Positions 49,274 through 58,820 of a stretch of DNA of 64,000 bases are shown here, piece after piece (positions within the stretch are counted from its first letter, which is position 1; every line of letters starts with the position of its first letter). A program made the position numbers and the translations under genes. The notes below the pieces were generated by a model. The model did not search any database. It saw only the letters and a program-made list of their open reading frames with translations, and had not been told where the DNA came from. Origin of the DNA: Branchipolynoe longqiensis (lineage: Eukaryota; Annelida; Polychaeta; Phyllodocida; Polynoidae); assembly GCA_030323885.1 (NCBI GenBank), contig CM059202.1, positions 45,402,849 through 45,466,848 on the forward strand, given 5' to 3'.

Positions 49274-49390
49274 ATGTCAGAAGAATATGCAAGATGCGAT
49301 CTTTGCCGAAGAAATTATCGTAAAGGTCACGTCTACAGCAGAGCACACAAGACAGTTTTACAAAATGTCATCACCAAATTTGCCAAAAAG
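49274..49390 (+). CDS. CENATAC: CENATAC exon 1
   Basis: ATG in AACATGTCAG, 39 codons, donor AAAAG|GTAACA, phase 0. Carries the first zinc finger (CDLCRRNYRKGHVYSRAH). Confidence 0.92.
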
Positions 49391-52300
49391 GTAACATTTT
49401 AATATTATATTGGCAAGTAGTGAAGACTGAAGTACTGACTTCTTAGTTTCAGTGCTTTGAATCGTGAGCGATATTTGGGGGATTTCCAACTTATAAAAGC
49501 CTTCAAAAGGGCAATAGCATGATATACAGATGAACAATCAAGGATTCATTTAACATTTATTTAGTGATAGTGTAATTGCAGAAAACCTTTGTCAAACATG
49601 GACTGTATTAAATTTCAGCCCTTTAGTCTTTATATGCTGACATAGACATAGTCACATTCATAATATGAATAAGCAATGCTTAGGACCGACCAACCGATAT
49701 AACTACAGCAAAGCATTAAAATTATGCTTCTTTTTTTTTTACTCCACTCGCGGTGTTCGATTTGAAATTCTATCAACTCGGGTGACAGATTCGGGCCGAT
49801 AGTTTCGAGAGTTTGCATTCTATTTCAATTGTGCAATCCATGTATGCCGAATTGATATTTACTTATTTTAATTTTGAATAAAACTACGTTTTGAACTGCA
49901 CTATTGGCAATTCTATGGGAGGGGCTTTGTTTTGATAATTAATTATTAACCAATAGCTGTGTTCACCAGCTGGTTGTGACCGAAGTTCGACAAGGATTTT
50001 GTTTGTTGCTGGATTCTGTTATTCGAATACAATTTTACAAATGGCAGCGCCCATAGAGGCCTATTTCGTTTCCGGTTGCTGGATTTTGACGAAATCCTGC
50101 CCTATGGGTAGGAGTATTGTTTATGTATATATTGTTTATGTATATATGCGTTAGTCTTAAGTCTCCCCGTGAGTGGGTCGTTAATATGTAGATAAAAGAT
50201 TCACCCCATACAGTATGGTATTATAGTACAGGGGTCAGGGATGAAAGATCCCCGCGATTCCGCGGATTTCTGGGATTTCTCAATCCCGCAGCACCATCAG
50301 CGTATACTAATATGTGGTGCAGACTCCGCCAGCACTATCAGGTACATACTATAAATGTCCAAGCACCACAGCCTATCAGTGTACATGACTAAACATGCTC
50401 AAACGGACGCAGCACTATCAGCGTGACCAATTTATATGAAACCTGACTTCGGGGAAATTTCCGCGATTCCCTGACAAGGTTAAACCTATGGGGAGAATAT
50501 CAGGCAATTTCCGCTTTTTTTCCCAGGACACCACTTTATCCCTGAGGGGTGAACTGATACAAGATTCACCCGTACTGCTGCGTAGCACAGGAGGGGTGCT
50601 ATACCAACCTTATGTAAAAGTGGCGAAAAAAAAAAGGGTCACGAATTGAGCGCCTAATTTCACAAACTAAGAAGCAAAAATTTATTCTGACATTGTTTTA
50701 TTATTAGCCCGCTACTTTTGTGTTGAAAATATAATCTAATATCTAGTTAAATCAAATTTAAAGTAATCGACGGCGTTCTGTGGCGCCATATTGTCTTTTT
50801 TCATTCTCTCCATTTCACCAAATCAGTAGCCATTTGATACTGGAGCCACAGTTTCTAGTTCAGGTTCAATACTAAAGCTATTTTCGCTCGTATTTAGACT
50901 ACGTTGATCTTCACCCATGTACTACAAGTACCGGGTGAATCTTTTATCTAGGCTGAACCCTAACGTAATCTAAATACGGGCGAAAATAGTTTTAGTATGG
51001 AACAGGATCTAGAAACTGTGGTTCCAGGATCAAATGGCTAGAGTTGGTGAAATGAGCGAGAATGCGAAAAGACAAGATGGCGGCGATAAAATGCCATTGG
51101 TTTTATTTTTAAAGTTCCTTAAGCTACATGATTTATTATATTTTTTGTATCAGAAGTAGCTGGTAAATATGAATATGAGACTGTCTCAAAAGGTGCTAAG
51201 CAATATGGTACAAAACTTTGTCCATTGTAACGATCAGCATACTATCTGCTTATGCATTTGCTCAGGATGAATTGATTTATTTTTTACATGATGTTTCATA
51301 ATCCCAATAGCATACATATATTGATTTGAAGCAAATGTCCTTGTGTTTTCAGTGTAACCGTTTCTGTGCTGTTTTTTGTCAATTGTTACAATGGACACAA
51401 AAAAAAGAGTTATCACCTCTTGAGACAGGCTCATATGTATGCGGAGAATATATTTTGCTTCTTAAATTAACAATTTATTCTCTCAATTCATTTCGCCACC
51501 GTGTCAAAATTCTTCGCACGTTTTTCTAATGGGTTGGTTTTCATCCCTGTACTGGAAGTACAGGGTGAATCATTTATCTACATAATATGATGCTTATGAC
51601 CGACCCCCGCTAAACGTTTGGAGAATTATTGATTTATTATTATCATATGCGATGCAACATGACTATATTATTAACCATTTTCTGGCATCCACCCTGTTTG
51701 CTGCGGACTAATGGGTCCCAGCAAAGTTCAACGAGCTGTCTCCGGTTGCTGGATTCTGGTGAATTCATTTTCTCCCTCTATGAGTATGGGTATTGTTAAA
51801 GGCCCAGTCACACCTTACCGGACTGGGGTACCGGACACTGTCCGGTGAAATACGGCAATGTCTGTAACCTATCCGCAGTATGGGTAGAAGTTTTGAACAT
51901 GCAAAAACTTCAGCCGGAAGAGTGTCGGTTGGTGTTGGTACATCCGTAAAGTTGGTACCATCCGTTGGTGTCTGGTTTGTCGGTACCCATTCGTTTCGTG
52001 GTCGGTTTCTCGTCGGTCAGTAGGGTAATTGTCTGGTTGCCCGGCGGCAATTGACCAATTACGCTCCATTCGAAACTTTTTGTACCGAGAGACCGGACGG
52101 ACTAGACAATTCTTTGTCCGGTGGTGTCCGGTACTCAATCCGGTAAGTGTGACAGGTGCTTTATGTATATAGATATATACACATGTTAGTCCTTAGCCTC
52201 CCCCCAGGGTGGGGTATTCTTACACTTTGAAGAGATAATCTGAAAAAAATTAAGACCTAATGTGATATATATAGTAAAAAATTGACGACATGTTAATTTC

Positions 52301-55300
52301 ACAAATATGGTGGTTTAAAAGCATGATTATGTTAGTATGTTACATGGAGAATGTGGACTTTTCTACAGCCTACCAGACCTTTATTTTGATTTAGGATATT
52401 ACCTGTTAGTCAATGAAATCTTATTCTTAGTCTTACTTGAAATAAATATTCATTTGTAAATTGTATGCACATATATATTTTTTCCATGGTGATTAAACTG
52501 GTTCTGGACGTAACTGTGGTGTCCCCTCCTTATCCGCTGCTTACTATGTCAGGGAATACCAGAGCTTCAGTAAGAACACACTTGCTACTGTTGCATGTGT
52601 AAGCCTATTTTATAATAACACAACTAGTAATAGCATTTTTCAACGAGGGTGTATGAAAATAATTGAAGTCCCCTACTTTTTTGGTGTCCCCTTTTGTGTT
52701 ATGTCCACAACTCAAAACTGAGAAGAATATAACTTCCCTATGTTTCTAGTTGCAGGTTGTTATACTCAGGGTATCAGAGCATAAGAAAATTATTGTTTTA
52801 TGCATTATTTCCTTTAAAAGTGTGTTATTAATGAATTTATTTTACCATCAACACTTGAGGTTGGCTACTCAATTAATTTGTGTTATTCTGACAAGATGGT
52901 AACCTAAACTATGGTTTCCTTCACATTACTAGTATATGTATGGACAAGGGTTCACTACTCAGGGAAAAAAAGAAGAGAAATACACAATATTAATTTTTAG
53001 CCCTCATGTAGCACTTTGGCTGCATTTACCATGAATATATATATATATATTACCTCGGTATTACGCCTCTGGCTACTCGTAGTCCAGGGAGAAGGAAACA
53101 CATCGGGGTCCAGCAATTAGCATAATCAACTCACACGCGGAGGACATTTGTGGAGTAGCTCCGGCAGTTTTCTAATTAACTACAAAACAACCGGTTCGTA
53201 TCTTTATAAACTGGATTCGTTGTTCAGTTTTGGCAGTTATTCATTTGTAGGTCAAGTAGATGCATTTTCATGGTGATTTTGCACATCACCATGACAATCA
53301 ATAATTCTCTAAATGTTTAGCGGGGGTCGGTCATAAGCATCATATTATGTAGATAATGATTCACCCTGTACTTCCAGTACAGGGATGAAAACCAACCCAT
53401 TAGAAAAACGGGCGAAGAATTTTGACACGGTGGCGAAATGAATTGAGAGGATAAATTGTTAATTGGTGAAGAATGTCATCATGGCGAGTAGATGCATTTT
53501 CATTAATTTGGAATCATGAATTCTATTACATATTCCCACCATTCAGCATTATCAGCAGAGTGTTGTTTAATATTTTGCACTAAAAACATAGTAGGATTAC
53601 AACATTAAGTATAAAAGGATGAAATAAAAATAAAGAGATTACGTAAAACTTTCCTGGTTTACGAGTAGCCGAGGTATAGTTACCGAGGTAAAATAGTATA
53701 GTTATACGCATCTACTGGGTACAGTGATGGATAACTGGTGTTTTCCGAGGTACTAGTGGGATACCAGGTCATGGTGGTGGTGGCTGTTTCCAGTGGGACA
53801 GCATATAAGTCGTATAGTGCACACTGTCAAAGTCGGTACCGTCAGATATGACCTTTAGAATTTGCTAGATGTCAAACACAACAAAGAAAACTGTAACAAG
53901 TATACTATTGGAAAGCACAGATATTAAATAATTCAATTATCCTGGGTTATTTGACTTTTATCCAAGATTTATCGTGATTTTGGTGACATTATCCGCGTAA
54001 ATTGGAAGCTCCAGAACATTGCCGGCATGACACAAAACTCATTCCAAAATTTTCACATCGGTCATGAGCATAACACATTTACATAAGAAGTATGAATGAC
54101 AAATGTACTAGGGTTGTATAGAGGTGAGGATTTAACTGGGTCACAGCTAATGTTCTATCAGGCTGGTGCATCGGCACTGCAGCGCCCCAAGCGGAATTTG
54201 ATGTACCTAACTATGTTAGTATGTAAAGAACTGAAATTATTGTCAATATTGAGGTGGTAAAAGATTCACCACGTACTTATACATAAAGAATTCACCCCCT
54301 ACTTACAGTAGGGGGAATGACAATATGGTCTAAATACTGGCGAAAATAGCCTTTATATGGAACAGGAAGTAGAATCCCTGGTACCAGTATCAAATGGCTA
54401 CTTATATCGGCACAGAGCTGGTGAAGCGGGAGAGAATGCAAAAAGACAAGATGCTGACCGAGGAATGCTGTCAATTTTATGTTAAAGTCGGTTAAACTAC
54501 ATGTTTTATAATATTTAAAAAATCAAAAGTAGTAATATTAAGAATAATAAGATACATGTGAAGAATTATTTTGCTTCTTAGATTAAGAATTTATCTGCTC
54601 ATTTCATTTACCCAGCATGTTGGAATCTTTCGCCAGCTTTTGTATAAGGTTGTTTTTCACCCCTCATGTGGCTACAGCAGCAGTACGGGGTGAATCTTTT
54701 ATCTACCTGTAGTGAGTAGTCTGAATAGAGTGAGAGGTGAATTTTGTTATCGAGTAAACATTAATCTTTACCATTGTAAAGTCGTCGTCTGGCAGCTGTA
54801 GTTGTGTAGGCAGGCTAATAGTAATAGGAAATCACTACAGGCAAGTATAAGAAAGGCAGAGTATAGAGTGAAAGTAAAGTAAGTGAGAGCTTGCACCTCC
54901 CGTTTATTATTATTTAGGTGGTTACTGGCCTTACATGAATGTCACCTGACCTGCTCTCAATGAACAGTAAGCATTTCTATATCCACAATAACAGTAGCAT
55001 TCTAGTATCAATGACAACTGTGATTCTACCACCACCCCACCATGCTTGGAGCTGTGGCCTCACCTGCCCTGTTGGAGTCTGTGTCTTGGTGATCGTGACT
55101 AACAGTTGGGGGAAGGGGGTTGTTGTAGTAGGGCTCTTGGCTCTTCACACTTACAGTTAGTGCTATTCACACTAATCTATAAGAATACACAATGACTATT
55201 TAATATAAGTAAAGGATCACAAGCACCACATAATACATAATATGGATCTGCAATACATCGGTATTCAAAACCAAAAGAATTATCTAACTCATTCGGCTGC

Positions 55301-58300
55301 TGATAAGTTATTTGATTGTCTGCATTTCAGTAGCAGATAGATAGATAGTCTGTTGGTATGTTTCGTCATATTTTTGTTCTATTCTTATTACTATGTTAGT
55401 TGTTTTCTTAAGGTTTATGTTAGTGTTTTGGGGTATTCTGGGAAGAGTTTTCGCTTTTTTTAACGTAAATGATGGTGAGTTATGTTGTTTATTGGGATTT
55501 GAATTTGTTTATATTGTTGTTGGATATGTTATCTGGCTTTTGTTTTCGGTTGTCTCGCCTGGGCTGTCAGTTGGGGCCATGACATATCACTGCCTGCCCC
55601 TTGTGGTGCCAGTTTCAGTTGGGGTTTCCGGTTTTTATTTTGAAGATATTTTTTTGTATGTTTTTAGTGTCAGGATTTGATCTTTTCTTTCACCGTTTGG
55701 GATTCCTGCCTTGCGCGCCATTTTCCAGCATTGTATCTTTCATGGGCTTTTGATCAGGCTTTGGTCTGCCTAGTAGTGGTGTTGCTTGCTTTGGTCCCCG
55801 GTGTCCCTTAGTGCTGTTGGGTTGTTAGAATTAATGTCTTGGCTATATCCATATGCTAATGTTTTTAGGTGGATTATTCTTCTGTTTTCTAGTAGCTTTA
55901 CTTTAGTTCTTTTGTGTAGGTCATAAGTGGGGTGTAGTTTGTCTACTTTCACTGTTTCAGGCAGATTTTTAGGGCCCTATTTTGTAATATCTGCAATTTT
56001 TTTAGTAGCTCTTTTTTAGTACCCATGTAAATTACATCCCCATAGTCAAAGTAGGGGAGTACCATGCCTTTGAAGATTTTTATTGACATATCTTGTGTCA
56101 TATAGTTTCTTAGTTTAGCAAATAGCCATAGTTTGTGGTTTACTTTTTGTATGATTTTTGTTACACACAGATTGTAGTTTAGCTGGCTATCTAGTTCTAG
56201 GCCTAGATATTTGTAGTGATTTAGACTTTCCAGTGTTTGGTTTCCTAGTGTACATTGTAGGTTTCTTCCTGTGATTGCTGTATGTGAGAAGAGTACAGTT
56301 TTAGATTTATTTGCATTGATGGTTATTTTATTGGATTCACACCAGCCGTCCAGCTTTAGCAGGAGGTTGTTCAGTTTGGTTGCTATCTCCTCTACTGTGC
56401 TTCCTTCTGCATATACGACAGTGTCATCCGCATATAGCTGGAGACATTCTGTCTCCATCCATTTTTCTAGGTCGTTTATGTATAGTATAAATAGTAGTGG
56501 TCCCAGGACTGATCCTTGGGGTACACCACAGGTGACAGTTTGTTGGTCTGAGAGTGTACCATTTACTTTAGTTTTTTGCTGTCTGTTGTTTAGGTAGCTT
56601 TTTATCCAGTTTATTGATTTGGATTTAATGCCCATGTTGTTTAATTTTCTTATTAATATTTGATCAAAATAGCTTGTTTGTAGATTAGTTGATTAAACAG
56701 TGGAAATTTAAATTGTGGACGATTGGTCTTCCTCATTCCACTGCTCCTTGCCCTATCCTAATAATGCCGAGCGCTAGGCTAGGAAGCAACAAGTATCAAT
56801 TTTTAAGTCATCGGTTTGACTCGACCAGGGTTGAATCCCACGATCTACCAATGCGGGAGACGGACGCTCTAACTCATTCGGCCATCCCGTCTGAGCTTAA
56901 TAATAGCGTTCAATTAATTAAAGCTGCAGAGTCCGCTGAAGGATACAATTTTCAAAACCAAAAGAATTATCTAGATTTTATTCTACATTATACTAATTTA
57001 TAGTACATATCTAACTTTATTATCGATACACTTGTTGCTATATGTGTTGTCACACAGAAGGGAATGCTGAAGCAATTTAATTGAACTTGTTACTGCTGAA
57101 GCCTATGCTGTCAGAGTTATGGCATGTTTGCCGAAACTAAATTGACATGTTTACACTTAAAATATCTAAAAACTTAGCCATTTAAAAAAAACTTACTTCA
57201 AACTAAAGTAAGGTAGAGTATAATGATCAGCTTAATATATTTATCTCAGAAAAATTACAGAAACTTAAAACCAACGGACTATGCAAATTTAAACTAAACT
57301 CAAGAAACAAGGATTTTCCAAGAATTCTAATACAAATTTTTAAAATAGAATTTTTTTAATGAGTGCTTTGTGACGGCAGGTGTCGCTGGCGCGGCGCTGT
57401 CTGCGGGCTCCGCGTGTGTTTGGGCCCGACTGGGAGGCGGGGGCCCGCCGCTGGTGCTACTTCTGTGCCTGTGAGGTGGACCGCCACGGGCGGGCAGGGG
57501 GCGCCACCACCACACAGGACACCGGGCTGCTCCAGCACCTCGCCAGGTAGGTCATCACTCCGTCAACATCCCCATGCCATCACCTCTGCCAATTTGGATT
57601 TCCATCGCTGTGTACATACAATGTCATCAAAAGCCAGTTGCTCTCATACCATGTCTATGTGGTGTGGGAGGTTAAAATTCCCTTGGGTCAGTAAAAGTGT
57701 AGGTTCGGGCTTTCTATCGACCAACTGTCTAAGGGTGAAGACAAGCCTATTCAGACTTATCCACGATACTTGATAGGCAGCATAAATCTTCAAGAAAATA
57801 TACAAATACTCCAAACAGGTGGTTGGTTGGACTTTACATCCTGGCAACATCTAAGGTAATATCAGGACGGTTACCGACCTGAGACAGTGTGCACTCATGG
57901 CAACTTTATAGTCCTGCCCCACTGATAGACCAAGCAGCCAGCACCATGACCCGATATCCCACTACAGACACATTATCCTGACGATCTACCAAAATGGGAG
58001 ACGGGCGCTCAACTCATTCAGCCATCCCATGTATTCTAAGCAGTTAAATCGGTTCTGAGCGAGTTCATTTCTCATAGATGCAAATCTTCCGGATATGGTC
58101 AAAATTTGAGACCATTTCGGGTTTTGCACAAGCCACCAATTCAATCGTCGAACCAACATGGCGGCGCCCATAGCAGTATGACTCCTGATTTTTTTTTGTT
58201 AGGCCATTCTCATCTATGCTTCTGCTTCTGCATCTGCTTCTGCTTCTGCTTCTGCTTCTGCTTCTGCTTCTGCTTCTGCTTCTGCTTCTGCTTCTGCTTC

Positions 58301-58743
58301 TGCTTCTGCTTCTGCTTCTGCTTCTGCTTCTGCTCTTTCTTGTACTTGTTCTTGTACTTGTTCTTGTTCTGCTCTTCCTTCTCCTTGTTCTTGTTTTTGT
58401 TCTTGTTTTTGTTCTGCTTTTCTCCCTATTCTCATTCGTGTTCTTCTCTTCCTCCTTCTTCTCCCTTTTCTCGTCCCTCTTGTCATTCTCCTCGTCATCG
58501 TTATTCTCCTAATACTACCACTAATTCTACTACAATAACTACAACTAATTCTACTACTATTATTACTACTACTAGTAGTAGTAGTGCTGCTACTACTACT
58601 ACTATTATTACTACTACTACTAGTAGTAGTAGTGCTGCTGCTACTACTGCTACTACTATTATTACTACTAGTAGTAGTAGTGCTGCTACTACTACTACTA
58701 TTATTACTACTAGTAGTAGTAGTGCTGCTACTACTACTACTAT

Positions 58744-58820
<77 letters not shown>

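Noticed and set aside
55393..55680. 95-codon hydrophobic frame on the + strand
   Set aside because: It is adjacent to and opposite the LINE remnant in AT-rich sequence with a strong T bias; a membrane protein is not supported by any motif.
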